A stretch of DNA of 64,000 bases from positions 558,001-622,000 of the forward strand of contig OY282368.1 in the NCBI GenBank assembly GCA_958295725.1, written 5' to 3'. A model generated the notes under the pieces. The model was given only the letters and a program-made list of their open reading frames with translations, made no database searches and had not been told where the DNA came from. Made by a program: the position numbers and the translations under genes. Positions 19,834-29,054 of the stretch are shown here, one piece after another; positions within the stretch are counted from its first letter, which is position 1, and every line of letters starts with the position of its first letter. Source of the stretch: an uncultured Alphaproteobacteria bacterium (lineage in GTDB: Bacteria > Pseudomonadota > Alphaproteobacteria > UBA2966).

Positions 19834-20691
19834 ATGACGGACCGTGAACGAATCACCGTAACGCCCATCTCGGGCGCCCTCGGCGCCGAAGTCGGCGGGG
19901 TCGATCTGAGAGAGCCCTTCGACGACGCCACCGGGGCGGAAGTCGACCGCGCCTTCCTTGAGCATCACGTGCTGTTCTTCCGGGGTCAACAACTCGATCC
20001 GGAACGGTTGCTGGCGTTCGGCCGCCATTTCGGGCGGCTCAACGTCCTGCAACCGCTGGTCGGGCCGGATGGTCTGCCGGAGATCATGCGGGTCACCAAG
20101 GAGCCCGGCGACGACTACGCCGTCGGTCACGTCTGGCATTCGGATGCGCCCTACGCGGAGATCCCGCCTAAGGCCTCGGCCCTTTATGCCGTCGAAGTGC
20201 CAGAGAAAGGCGGCGATACCCTGTTCGCCAACATGCACGCCGCCCATGACGCGCTGTCCGAACCGATGCGGGAGCGGCTTGCCGGGCTCACCGCGGTCAA
20301 CGGAGGTCCCTACATCTATTCGGAACGGGGTGGCGGCACGCAGTTCAGCGCCCGAGACGATGCCCGCGAGGAGGGCGATCCCGTTTTCAGCACTGCTGCG
20401 CAGCCGGTCATCCGTACCCATCCGGAGACGGACCGTCGGGCGCTCTACGTCAACCCGGCGCACACGGAATATATCGAAGGCATGTCACGGGAAGAGAGTG
20501 CGGCGCTGCTCGCCTTCCTCTACCGGCACGGGTCGCGTCCCGAGTTCGTCTGCCGGTTCCATTGGCGGCCGGGCTCGCTGGCGCTCTGGGACAACCGGTG
20601 TACGTGGCATTACGCGGCCAACGACTATCCGGGAGAGCGGCGCGAGATGCTACGGCTTACGATCAAGGGGGACCGGCCCTTCCACGGATAG
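19834..20691 (+). CDS. TauD/TfdA-family 2-oxoglutarate-dependent dioxygenase
   Basis: The 285-residue non-haem iron enzyme couples decarboxylation of 2-oxoglutarate to hydroxylation of a small substrate. The iron-binding facial triad is visible as H102-S-D104 in WHSDAPY and H259 in TWHYAAND. The 2-oxoglutarate-binding arginine is probably in RREMLRLTI near the C-terminus. N-terminal GAEVGGVDL and the VLFFRGQ strand are typical. The substrate is unknown; taurine and other sulfonates, aryloxyacids and opine-like compounds are all used in this family. It stands alone after a 281-base gap behind mrcA, with the desaturase gene converging on it. Confidence 0.9.
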   Translation: MTDRERITVTPISGALGAEVGGVDLREPFDDATGAEVDRAFLEHHVLFFRGQQLDPERLLAFGRHFGRLNVLQPLVGPDGLPEIMRVTKEPGDDYAVGHVWHSDAPYAEIPPKASALYAVEVPEKGGDTLFANMHAAHDALSEPMRERLAGLTAVNGGPYIYSERGGGTQFSARDDAREEGDPVFSTAAQPVIRTHPETDRRALYVNPAHTEYIEGMSREESAALLAFLYRHGSRPEFVCRFHWRPGSLALWDNRCTWHYAANDYPGERREMLRLTIKGDRPFHG

Positions 20692-20758
20692 GCCCGGCGC
20701 GCGCCTGTTCCGAGGACGGGAGGCGGGCGGAAACGATGGGCCGATGTTCCGAAAAGGC

Positions 20759-21721
20759 TCAGCCGGCCTCGGCTCGGGGCATCGCCCAGGTGACGCCCGA
20801 GCGCGTGCGGAGATTGCGCAGGACCTCGGCGTGGACGGCCATGTACCCGGACCCGACCGGGAAAAGCGCGTGGGCGATCTTCTCGTGAAGCTCCGGCAGA
20901 ACATGGAACGGCACCGCCGGGCAGAGGTGGTGCTCGGCGTGGTACGACATGTTCCAGAACAGGGCGTGCAACCAGCCGGGCGCCCGGGTCGTCCGCGTGT
21001 TGACGGTGAGATCGGCGCTCTCCTCGCATTCCGCGTGCTCGGCGATGCGCAGCCAGCGCATGAACGGCTCTCCGAGAAGGCGGGGCAGGATCCACAGCCA
21101 CAGCGGCATCCACGATCCCGCCACGACCGCGGCCGCGGCGACCGACCCATAGACGCCCCAAACGATCCAGCCCTCGCGCCTGATCTTGGGAACCGTGCTC
21201 TCGGGAACGAAGCGCCGGTGCTTGTCGGCGACCTTCCCGAAGGGCAAGGCCAGGAACCATTGCGCGCCCCGGATCCAGAACGGGATGGCCGATACGTAAT
21301 AGAGGTAATCCCGCACCGTCGAGTTCCGGGGCAGGACCATATCGGGATCGCTGCCGCGAATCTGGGTATAGCGGTGATGCCCCAGATGCACAAGGCGGAA
21401 CATGCACGGCGGCACGATGTAAATCAGGCAAAGCAGCCAATAGACTCCTTCGTTCAGCCAACGCGTCCTGAACGCCGTCGCGTGGGAGCATTCGTGCACG
21501 GGCGCGAACAAGAACGCCATGACGATGCTGTGCAGAACCATGGCGGGCAGGAGCCACCACGTGCCGATACTCAGGACCACCAGCGCGCCGGTCGCGAAGA
21601 GGACGAAGAAGTGCCGCGCCAGGAAGAAGAGGCCGCCAGCGTCGCTTCGGCGGTCCGTGTATCGCTTCAGGGTCTTGCGGTCGATGACGGTCTCACGGCC
21701 GCGGGCAAACTCCGAGGACAT
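20759..21721 (-). CDS. Fatty acid desaturase family membrane protein
   Basis: The protein has 320 residues from the ATG at 21721. The three histidine boxes of the di-iron desaturase/hydroxylase superfamily are present: HECSH (76-80), HLGHH (112-116) and HAEHH near 260. Hydrophobic segments at about 36-60, 62-76 and 92-110, and again mid-protein, fit a four-helix membrane core. It should desaturate or hydroxylate an acyl chain or a similar hydrophobic substrate. The chosen ATG has GGGGAGA upstream. An ATG at 21760 or a TTG at 21763 would add 13 or 14 residues but lacks a ribosome site. It is divergent from the cyclase gene. Confidence 0.88.
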   Translation of the reverse strand: MSSEFARGRETVIDRKTLKRYTDRRSDAGGLFFLARHFFVLFATGALVVLSIGTWWLLPAMVLHSIVMAFLFAPVHECSHATAFRTRWLNEGVYWLLCLIYIVPPCMFRLVHLGHHRYTQIRGSDPDMVLPRNSTVRDYLYYVSAIPFWIRGAQWFLALPFGKVADKHRRFVPESTVPKIRREGWIVWGVYGSVAAAAVVAGSWMPLWLWILPRLLGEPFMRWLRIAEHAECEESADLTVNTRTTRAPGWLHALFWNMSYHAEHHLCPAVPFHVLPELHEKIAHALFPVGSGYMAVHAEVLRNLRTRSGVTWAMPRAEAG

Positions 21722-21804
21722 AGTCGATATCGCTCTCCCCTGGGTATCGCCACGTTTCATCAATGCGGGCGCTTGCGTGAACGCGAACCGTACAGGCCGA
21801 TCCG

Positions 21805-21832
21805 TTTTCCGTCAACGACGATGGAGTTTAAT
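21805..21832 (+). promoter_or_regulatory. Candidate promoter of the cyclase gene
   Basis: TTTTCC (21805-21810) and TTTAAT (21827-21832) are spaced by 16 bases, 36 bases before the GTG start at 21868. The -10 box differs from consensus at one position; the -35 is weak. Confidence 0.28.
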
Positions 21833-21867
21833 ATGCCGTCGCAATCGTGTTCGACGGAGACCTATCG

Positions 21868-23784
21868 GTGACGGAACGCGCGACCCACTACCGGTTCCCG
21901 ATCACCGCCATCGCGGTAGTCGGCTCGGGTGCGCTGATCGCGGTTGCGGTCGGCGTCTCCCTGTTCCTCGGACTGTCGAGCGCGACGGAGAACACCCGCC
22001 GACTCATGGTGTCGCGTTCCGAGACGCTCGTGGACGCGCTCGAACGCAGGATCGAATCGCGACTTCGGCCGGTAGCGTGGCAGGCGCGGTCGGTGGTGGA
22101 CCAGATCCGGAGCGGCAACCTGAAGCTCGACGATACGCGGGCGCTGAATGCGTTCATCCTGGGCGCGCTGAGCGCTTCGCCGCAGGTCGCGGGTATAGCC
22201 ATCGTCGATCCTCGGGCGCGGGTCCTGGGATGGGAGCGTGACGCCATGCGGCCGCTTCTGGAGGACTGGTCGAGCCGCCCCGAAATCGTCGAATGGCTCG
22301 AAGACGCGGCATCGTGGCAGCGCCCCTCGTGGCGGGCGCCGGTCTGGACCCCCGTGCTTGAAACGACGATCGTGCGTCACGACATGCCGATTCGAATCGA
22401 CGGCGAGTTCGCCGGCATGTTCACTCATGCCGTCACCGTTTCCGATCTGTCGCGGTACCTTGCGTCGGTCGGCGCCCGGACCGGGATCATTCCGTTCATT
22501 CTCTACGACCATGATCACATTCTCGCGCATCCGTTCCTCATCGACTGGACGCCCGACGCCACCGATCGGGAACAGCCGCTCGTCGCTCTCGACGCCCTCG
22601 GAGACTCCGTGCTCGAACGCATTTGGACTCCCGACGACCGGGAGCTGTTCTTGTTGGACGGCATGACGGAGGCGAGCGCTTCGGGGGCGACGGTGGGCGA
22701 CGACTACTACGTGTTCCTGTACCGGGACATTCACCGCTATGGTCAGGCCCCGTGGACGATCGGAGCCTACGTGAACACCGGGACGAGCGACGTCTTCGGG
22801 TGGCTGTCGGAGATTGTCCGGGCCGCCTTGCGTGGGGAGTACGCGAACGGCGGGACGGGCGACGGTGACGAGTTCGAGCGGCTGATCGCCGCGGCGTTCG
22901 CGGGGCTCGCCGTGTTCGTCGTCTCCGTCGCGCTCGCCGCTTGGCTCGGCGTGCGCGCGAGCCGGCCGATCAGGGCACTCGCGGCGGCGGCGCATTCCAT
23001 AGAGTCCCAGCGCCTCGACCGCGTCCCGATGCTGCCGTCGAGCCGGGTCGCCGAGTTCGACGACGCGAACCGCTCCTTCAATCAGATGGCGGCGGGACTC
23101 AGGGAGCGCGAGCTGATCCGCGAGACCCTGGGCCGGTTCGTTCCCACCGACGTCGCGAGGACGCTCCTCACCGAGGGCGGCGAGCTCGCGCCCGTGCAGT
23201 CCGAGGCGACCGTGCTGTTCTGCGATCTCGAAGGTTTCACCGCCCTGACCGAGACTCTCGGCCCGGCCGGCATCGTGGAACTGCTCAACGAGTACTTCGA
23301 AGCGATGGTCGGGATACTCGAACGCCACCACGGAGTCGTCACCCAGTTCCAGGGCGATGCGATCCTCGCGACGTTCAACGTACCGGCGCCGGATCCGGCC
23401 CACGCCGCCAATGCCCTGCGCGCGGCGCACGAAATACGGTCCGCGGTGCGGCGCCACGAATTCTCCGGGCGGCGGATCGGCGCTCGCATCGGGATCAACA
23501 CCGGCCGTCTGGTCGCGGGCGCGGTCGGCGCGAAGGGCCGACTCAGCTATACCGTGTACGGCGACGCGGTCAATCTGGCGGCCCGACTCGAGGCTCTCAA
23601 CAAGGAACTCGGCACGCGCATCCTGGTTTCCGGGGCCACCGCGGCGCGGGTGGAGGGATTCGACCTCGAAGCCAGGGGCGAGTTCGACATTCGCGGTCAG
23701 ACCGAGCGCGTGGCGGTCTATACGCTTGGCGAGACGGAAAGGTCGGACCGATCGACGATCCCGGTCGAAGCGGAAACGCCTTAG
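21868..23784 (+). CDS. Membrane class III adenylate/guanylate cyclase with sensory domain and HAMP
   Basis: The protein has 638 residues from GTG 21868, chosen because GGAG sits 8 bases upstream; GTG 21847 is an in-frame alternative. A transmembrane helix at about 10-33 precedes a roughly 280-residue periplasmic sensory region of Cache type. A second helix lies near 343-364 and a HAMP linker follows. The C-terminal catalytic domain has both metal aspartates (FCDLEGFT and QGDAILATF) and YTVYGDAVNLAARLE. The lysine that normally reads adenine, three residues before the GD, is Gln (Q500 counted from 21847), so nucleotide preference is open. The amidase operon starts 26 bases downstream. Confidence 0.9.
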   Translation: MTERATHYRFPITAIAVVGSGALIAVAVGVSLFLGLSSATENTRRLMVSRSETLVDALERRIESRLRPVAWQARSVVDQIRSGNLKLDDTRALNAFILGALSASPQVAGIAIVDPRARVLGWERDAMRPLLEDWSSRPEIVEWLEDAASWQRPSWRAPVWTPVLETTIVRHDMPIRIDGEFAGMFTHAVTVSDLSRYLASVGARTGIIPFILYDHDHILAHPFLIDWTPDATDREQPLVALDALGDSVLERIWTPDDRELFLLDGMTEASASGATVGDDYYVFLYRDIHRYGQAPWTIGAYVNTGTSDVFGWLSEIVRAALRGEYANGGTGDGDEFERLIAAAFAGLAVFVVSVALAAWLGVRASRPIRALAAAAHSIESQRLDRVPMLPSSRVAEFDDANRSFNQMAAGLRERELIRETLGRFVPTDVARTLLTEGGELAPVQSEATVLFCDLEGFTALTETLGPAGIVELLNEYFEAMVGILERHHGVVTQFQGDAILATFNVPAPDPAHAANALRAAHEIRSAVRRHEFSGRRIGARIGINTGRLVAGAVGAKGRLSYTVYGDAVNLAARLEALNKELGTRILVSGATAARVEGFDLEARGEFDIRGQTERVAVYTLGETERSDRSTIPVEAETP

Positions 23785-23810
23785 CATTTTCCCCTCATGG
23801 AGGAGGATCG

Positions 23811-24020
23811 ATGGCCGACGAGGCGGAGCGGCTGGAGGCCGCGGATGCCCGGATTCGCGAGGAATACGGAATCGGGCTCGATGACGCGCACCTGAAAAGG
23901 GTCGTCGTGGAAACCGACCGCGTCCTCGAGGCCGCGCGCGCGATGTCGGGGGAGCTGTCCTTCGACGTCGGGCCAGCGGATTTTTCCGCGAGCCTCGCGC
24001 GCCTGAGGGACTCCTCATAA
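23811..24020 (+). CDS. Small AtzG/GatC-like amidase partner protein
   Basis: This 69-residue acidic helical protein has a strong ribosome site, GGAGGAGG at 23799-23806, before ATG 23811. Its position directly before an amidase-signature enzyme, with the stop overlapping the likely amidase start, matches AtzG (partner of AtzE) and GatC (partner of GatA). Those small helical subunits wrap around the amidase. The C-terminal motif FDVGPADFSASL resembles the extended tail of such proteins. No catalytic residues are expected. The assignment rests mostly on size and context. Confidence 0.62.
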   Translation: MADEAERLEAADARIREEYGIGLDDAHLKRVVVETDRVLEAARAMSGELSFDVGPADFSASLARLRDSS

Positions 24021-25447
24021 CCGATATCGCGCATCTCAGCCTGACCGAGGTCGCGTCCGCGATCCGGGACAGGCGCGTGTCCTCGGTGGAAGTCACGGAA
24101 GCCTGCCTCGCGCGGATCGAGCGACATCAGCCGGCGCTCAACTGCTTCATATCCATCGAAGCCGACGACGCGCTCGACGCGGCGAAGGCCGCGGACGAGA
24201 AGCTGGCCCGCGACGCGGACGCCTGTGGCCCGCTGCACGGCGTGCCGCTCGCCCACAAGGACATGTTCTACCGCGCTGGCAGGATCTGCACGTGTGGGTC
24301 GGAGATTCGGCGTGATTGGCGTCCGGATTACACAGCGACCGTCATCCAGCGCCTGGAGGCGGCGGGGGCGCTTCAGGTCGGCACGCTCAACATGGCGGAG
24401 TTCGCCGCCGGGGCGACCGGCCACAACGAGCATTTCGGCGACTGCTTCAACCCCTGGAATGTCGCTCATTCGCCGGGTGCCTCGTCGAGCGGGTCCGGGT
24501 CCGCCGTCGCCGCGCGCCTGGTCTACGGCGCCATGGGCTCCGATACCGGAGGGTCGGTGCGTCTGCCGGCCATGTACTGCGGGCTGGTCGGTCTCAAGCC
24601 CGGCCACGGCCGCGTCAGCCGTTACGGGGCCATGCCCCGCTCCTACGCCACGGACTGCATGGGCCCGTTGAGCCGGACCGTGCGGGACTGCGCGCGCATG
24701 ACGCGGGTCATCGCCGGCCGCGACCCGATGGACGGTCATACCGCGCACGTCGAGGTGCCGGACTACGAGGCGCGGCTGGAGGACGGCGCGCGAGGCATGC
24801 GGATCGGCGTGCCGACGAGCTACTTCTTCGACGCCGTCGACGCGGAGATGGAAGCCGCCGTCATGGCGAGTCTCGACATCTATCGCGGGCTCGGCGCCGA
24901 GGTCGTGGACGTCGATATCCCGGATCTCGAACCGATCTACGAGCTGGCCCAGGTCGGCCTCAAGGCGGAGGCGTCGGCCCTTCACGAGGAATGGTTGCGC
25001 ACCCGTCCCCGGGATTACTCCGACGGCGTCCGGGGAGAGCTCGAGAGCGGGTTGCTGATCCCGGCGGTTCGCTATCTCGAAGCCCGGCGCCTGCGCGAAT
25101 CCAAGATGGCGGAGTTCGTCGAGCGGGTTTTCGGGAAGGTCGACGTCCTGCACGCGCCGGTCGGCGAGACCGCAGCGCCGAGGATGGTCGACATCGATCC
25201 CTATGACGCGGAGCGGGCGGCGGGGTTGATGCGCCGGATCGCCCGGCTGACCCGCCCGGTGGGGTATCTGGGGTTGCCGGCGCTGGCGGTCCCCTGCGGT
25301 TTCGACGAGGCGGGCCTGCCGCTCGGCTTCCAGCTCGTCGGCCGCCCGTTCTCCGAAGCGCGCCTCTTCACCTTGGGCCACGCCTATCAGCGCGAGACCG
25401 ACTGGCACGAACGGGTGCCTCCTCCGCCGCGAATCGGGCAGGCGTGA
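24017..25447 (+). CDS. Amidase-signature enzyme (GatA/AtzE-like) with probable ATA start
   Basis: The Ser-cisSer-Lys hydrolase acts on a small amide. The lysine is in LAHKDMFYRAG; the cis-serine and nucleophile region are GASSSGSGSAVAARL and GSDTGGSVRLPA. The first standard start in frame is GTG 24077. The 20 codons before it encode a typical amidase N-terminus (TDIAHLSLTEVASAIRD), open back to ATA 24017, which overlaps the TAA stop of the previous gene and has GAGGGA 6 bases upstream. An ATG there would give the classical ATGA overlap, so either ATA is used or one G is changed to A. From 24017 the product has 476 residues. It overlaps chrA by 4 bases. The substrate could be biuret-like or another amide. 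Confidence 0.85.
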   Translation: MTDIAHLSLTEVASAIRDRRVSSVEVTEACLARIERHQPALNCFISIEADDALDAAKAADEKLARDADACGPLHGVPLAHKDMFYRAGRICTCGSEIRRDWRPDYTATVIQRLEAAGALQVGTLNMAEFAAGATGHNEHFGDCFNPWNVAHSPGASSSGSGSAVAARLVYGAMGSDTGGSVRLPAMYCGLVGLKPGHGRVSRYGAMPRSYATDCMGPLSRTVRDCARMTRVIAGRDPMDGHTAHVEVPDYEARLEDGARGMRIGVPTSYFFDAVDAEMEAAVMASLDIYRGLGAEVVDVDIPDLEPIYELAQVGLKAEASALHEEWLRTRPRDYSDGVRGELESGLLIPAVRYLEARRLRESKMAEFVERVFGKVDVLHAPVGETAAPRMVDIDPYDAERAAGLMRRIARLTRPVGYLGLPALAVPCGFDEAGLPLGFQLVGRPFSEARLFTLGHAYQRETDWHERVPPPPRIGQA

Positions 25448-26868
25448 GGGCGATCGACGAAGCGCCGCCAGGCGGCGGTCCGCCGGGCTCCGGCGAGGGT
25501 TCGGGTCCGGAAACCGGGATCGCGGACATTCCCTTCCGAGAGGCCCTCCGGGTGTGGCTGAAGATCGGACTGCTGAGCTTCGGCGGTCCGGCGGGCCAGA
25601 TCGCGATGATGCATCGCATCCTCGTCGACGAGAAACGCTGGATCGGCGAATCTCGGTATCTGCACGCGCTCAACTACTGCATGTTGTTGCCGGGGCCCGA
25701 GGCGCAGCAGCTCGCCATCTACGTCGGTTGGCTTTTTCATCGCGCCCCGGGCGGACTGGTCGCGGGTATCCTGTTCGTCCTGCCGGGCGCCTTGGTGATG
25801 CTGGCGCTCAGCATCGTCTACGCGCTTTACAGTCACCTGGCGTTCATCGACGCGCTATTTCTCGGCGTCAAGGCCGCGGTGCTGGCCATCGTCGTCGAGG
25901 CCGTGCTGCGCATCGGCCGCCGCGCGCTCGGGACTCCGGCGATGTACGCCATCGCCGTGCTGGCGTTCGTGGCGATTTTCTTCCTCGCCGTTCCATTTCC
26001 CGCGATTGTCGTGGTCGCCGCGTCGATCGGCCTCATCGGCGCCCGGTTCGGGCGGGGCCGTCTCGCGGTCGCGCGTGGGCACGAAGGTCCGGACGAGCGG
26101 GCGGTTGCCGACATGGCTCTCGACTCGGGGCGCCTCGCGCACACGCGGCCTTCGTTCGCGCGCGCGGCGCGTGTCGCCGCGGTCTGCCTGATCCTGTGGT
26201 TCGCGCCTACCGTCGCCGCGCTGCTCGTCCTGGGTTGGGACGACACCTTCACCCAGATCGGCTGGTTCTTCAGCAAGCTCGCCGTGGTGACGTTCGGCGG
26301 CGCCTATGCGGTGCTGGCGTATATGGCGCAGCAGGCTGTCGAGGCTTACGGCTGGCTGGCGCCGGGCGAGATGCTGGATGGCCTCGGGCTCGCCGAGACC
26401 ACGCCGGGCCCCCTGATCATGGTGGTCCAGTTCGTGGGCTATCTGGCGGCCTTCCGCGATCCGGGCGGCCTCGATCCGCTGGTCGCGGGCGTCGTCGGGG
26501 CGGCGTTGGCCACTTGGGTGACCTTCGTTCCCTGCTTCCTGTGGATCTTCCTCGGCGCGCCCTACGTCGAGAAGCTGCGGAACAACCGGGACGTCGGCGC
26601 CGCGCTTTCCTGCATCACGGCGGCGGTGGTCGGCGTGGTGCTCAACCTCGCCGTCTGGTTCGGTATGCACGTGGTGTTCGGGGACGTCGGCGCGTTCGTA
26701 TCCGGACCCGTTTCCGTGCCGTGGCCTTCGCTCGCCAGCACGGACGTCCCGGCGCTGGGCCTGACCGTGTTCGCGATCTGGCTCGTGTTCGGGCGGCGTC
26801 TCGGTCTCTTGGGCACGCTCGGACTGACGGCGGTCGCCGGGCTGGTCGTCGGCCTCGTTCCGTGGTGA
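25444..26868 (+). CDS. chrA: ChrA-family (CHR) chromate-type transporter
   Basis: The 474-residue membrane protein has two homologous halves. Each opens with the family signature: FGGPAGQIAMM near 40-50 and TFGGAYAVLAYM near 285-296. About ten to twelve hydrophobic segments can be counted. Long-chain CHR proteins export chromate in known cases, but many members sit in metabolic operons with no chromate link. The GTG start at 25444 overlaps the amidase stop in GTGA, implying translational coupling. A role in moving an anion related to the amidase/hydantoinase pathway is possible but not shown. Confidence 0.9.
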   Translation: MRAIDEAPPGGGPPGSGEGSGPETGIADIPFREALRVWLKIGLLSFGGPAGQIAMMHRILVDEKRWIGESRYLHALNYCMLLPGPEAQQLAIYVGWLFHRAPGGLVAGILFVLPGALVMLALSIVYALYSHLAFIDALFLGVKAAVLAIVVEAVLRIGRRALGTPAMYAIAVLAFVAIFFLAVPFPAIVVVAASIGLIGARFGRGRLAVARGHEGPDERAVADMALDSGRLAHTRPSFARAARVAAVCLILWFAPTVAALLVLGWDDTFTQIGWFFSKLAVVTFGGAYAVLAYMAQQAVEAYGWLAPGEMLDGLGLAETTPGPLIMVVQFVGYLAAFRDPGGLDPLVAGVVGAALATWVTFVPCFLWIFLGAPYVEKLRNNRDVGAALSCITAAVVGVVLNLAVWFGMHVVFGDVGAFVSGPVSVPWPSLASTDVPALGLTVFAIWLVFGRRLGLLGTLGLTAVAGLVVGLVPW

Positions 26869-26962
26869 TCTCCATCCGGATCGTCGTACGTCGCGGCGTC
26901 GTCTCGACAGGCGGCGGGCCGGACGGTATGCCTGTCCCCGAGGGGAGACGGGCGCGCATCCC

Positions 26963-28966
26963 ATGAGCTGGAATCTCGGAATCGACATCGGCGGTACGTT
27001 CACGGACGCCGTGGCATACGATGGGTCCACGAAGACGTACCGGACCGCCAAGGTCTGGAGCGTCAGGGACGATCCACGAGCGACCGTCTCGTCCGCTCTC
27101 GAGACCCTGGGTCTGGAAGCGACGGATCCACGGACGATGACCTTCGGCACGACCATCGTCACCAACGCCATCGTTCAGGGGAAGCTGGGGCGCGTGGCTC
27201 TGCTCACCACCGCCGGGCACGGCGACGTCCTCGACATCGCGCGACAATCGCGGCGGGCGCTCTACGATCTGGCGGCGCCTCCCCGCGAGCCCGCCCCGGT
27301 GCCGCGCGGGCTGCGGTTCGAGATCGACGCCCGCATGCGGCCGGACGGCGGCGCCACGGCTCCCGTGGACCCGGACCGGGTTCGGGACATCCTGAAACGT
27401 CTCGACGGCACGGTCGACTCGGTCGCGGTCTCGCTTCTCCATGCCTACGCCAACGGCGAGCACGAACGAGTCGTGGGCGAGCTGTGCCGAGAGATATTTC
27501 CGCACGTCTCGCTGTCCCACGAGGTATGGCCGCAACTCAGGGAGTACGAGCGGACACTCGCCACGGTGTTGAACGCGAGCGTCATGCCGATGGCGGCCGA
27601 TTACGTCGCCACGCTGGGCGCGTTCCTTCCCGCCGGCCTGCGTCTGGAGTTGTTCCATTCGGGGGGCGGCATGATGACGCCGGAGGCCGCCGTATCGCTG
27701 CCCCTGTCGCTGGCGCTCTCGGGGCCCGCCGCGGGTGTGGAGGCGGCGCGTCGGGTGGCAAGGGACGTCGAGGCGCCGCTCGCCATCAGCATCGATATGG
27801 GTGGCACGACGACCGACGTCTGCCTGATCGTCGACGGTCTGCCGGAGATCCGGGACCAGGTGCAGGTCGGTCCATGGACGGTGAACCTGCAGATGCTGGC
27901 CGTGCATTCCATCGGTGCCGGCGGCGGGTCGCTCGTCCGTCACGGATCGGCGGGCATCCAGGTGGGACCGGAAAGCGCCGGCGCCGACCCGGGCCCCGCG
28001 TGCTACGGACGGGGAGGCGGCCGGCCGACGTTGACCGACGCGGCGGTCGTACTGGGATATCTGCGACCGTCGGCGCACGCCGCCGACGGCGTCCGGATCG
28101 ATGGAAACCTGGCGGAACGGGCCTTCGAGGACCTCACCCGCCAACTGGACACACCCGCGCCGCGCGTGGCGCGTGGCGTGGTGCGTATCGCCAACGCCAA
28201 CATGGCGCGGGCGCTCAGACGGATCACGGTGGACCGGGGCGTGGACACCCGCGACTGCGCGTTGATCGCGTTCGGCGGGGCAGGGCCGATGTATGCCGCC
28301 GAGCTCGCCCGTGACACAGGCATCGGCACGGTCCTGGTACCGAGGGAGTCGAGTCTCCTCTCGGCGATCGGTTGCCTGACCGCGACGCCGATCTACACGC
28401 GCCAGCGGACGGTGCGTCTGTCCGGCGTCGACTGGAATGCCGGCGCGTTCGAGCGGGTCTGCGCCGCGATCGCCGACGAGGCGCGGGGAAGCCTGTTGCG
28501 AGGGCGTGGCGGGGAGGCGGCCGTCGGCGTCGAATACGCCGTGTTCATGCGTTATCTCGGCCAGAGCCATGTGATCGAGGTCCCCTGCGTGCCGAAGAGC
28601 GGCGCCGACGATCTCCAGGCGGCGTTCCGGCGACGCCACGAGGAGCTCTACGGCTATTGCACGGAAGAGCCGTGGGAGCTTCAGTCGTTGCGCGTCACCG
28701 CGAGGATCGATCCGGAGATACCGGAGTTCGACCGCCCGGAGGCATCCGGCGTGGCGCCCGAACCCGTCGAAACGGCGAACTGTCGTTTCTCGGAGGGTCC
28801 GGCCATCACGCCCGTCTACGCGCGGGACGATCTCGGTCCGGGGCGGATCCTGAAGGGCCCTCTCATCGTCGTGGACCGGACGTCGACGACCGTCGTGCCT
28901 CCCGGTTGCCGGCTCGACATGACGCCGCACGGCCACCTGCGGATCGACGTGGGCGAGGTGTCGTGA
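26963..28966 (+). CDS. hyuA: Hydantoinase A / 5-oxoprolinase-type ATPase subunit
   Basis: The 667-residue protein starts MSWNLGIDIGGTFTD, with the ASKHA ATP-binding phosphate loop at D8-D15. A second phosphate motif is MGGTTTDV near 276-283, and GAGGGSLV follows. Family members use ATP to open hydantoin, N-methylhydantoin or 5-oxoproline rings, or carboxylate acetone, together with a B subunit. The B gene follows 88 bases downstream on the same strand, so an A/B complex is expected in the cytoplasm. Substrate identity is not determined by sequence. Confidence 0.92.
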   Translation: MSWNLGIDIGGTFTDAVAYDGSTKTYRTAKVWSVRDDPRATVSSALETLGLEATDPRTMTFGTTIVTNAIVQGKLGRVALLTTAGHGDVLDIARQSRRALYDLAAPPREPAPVPRGLRFEIDARMRPDGGATAPVDPDRVRDILKRLDGTVDSVAVSLLHAYANGEHERVVGELCREIFPHVSLSHEVWPQLREYERTLATVLNASVMPMAADYVATLGAFLPAGLRLELFHSGGGMMTPEAAVSLPLSLALSGPAAGVEAARRVARDVEAPLAISIDMGGTTTDVCLIVDGLPEIRDQVQVGPWTVNLQMLAVHSIGAGGGSLVRHGSAGIQVGPESAGADPGPACYGRGGGRPTLTDAAVVLGYLRPSAHAADGVRIDGNLAERAFEDLTRQLDTPAPRVARGVVRIANANMARALRRITVDRGVDTRDCALIAFGGAGPMYAAELARDTGIGTVLVPRESSLLSAIGCLTATPIYTRQRTVRLSGVDWNAGAFERVCAAIADEARGSLLRGRGGEAAVGVEYAVFMRYLGQSHVIEVPCVPKSGADDLQAAFRRRHEELYGYCTEEPWELQSLRVTARIDPEIPEFDRPEASGVAPEPVETANCRFSEGPAITPVYARDDLGPGRILKGPLIVVDRTSTTVVPPGCRLDMTPHGHLRIDVGEVS

Positions 28967-29054
28967 GTCTTCGTGAAGCGGGATTCGCCGATGCCCGAGC
29001 GGTCAATGACGCACGGTCCGGTGGTCCGGCGTCGAACCCCTTGAGAGGAACGCC

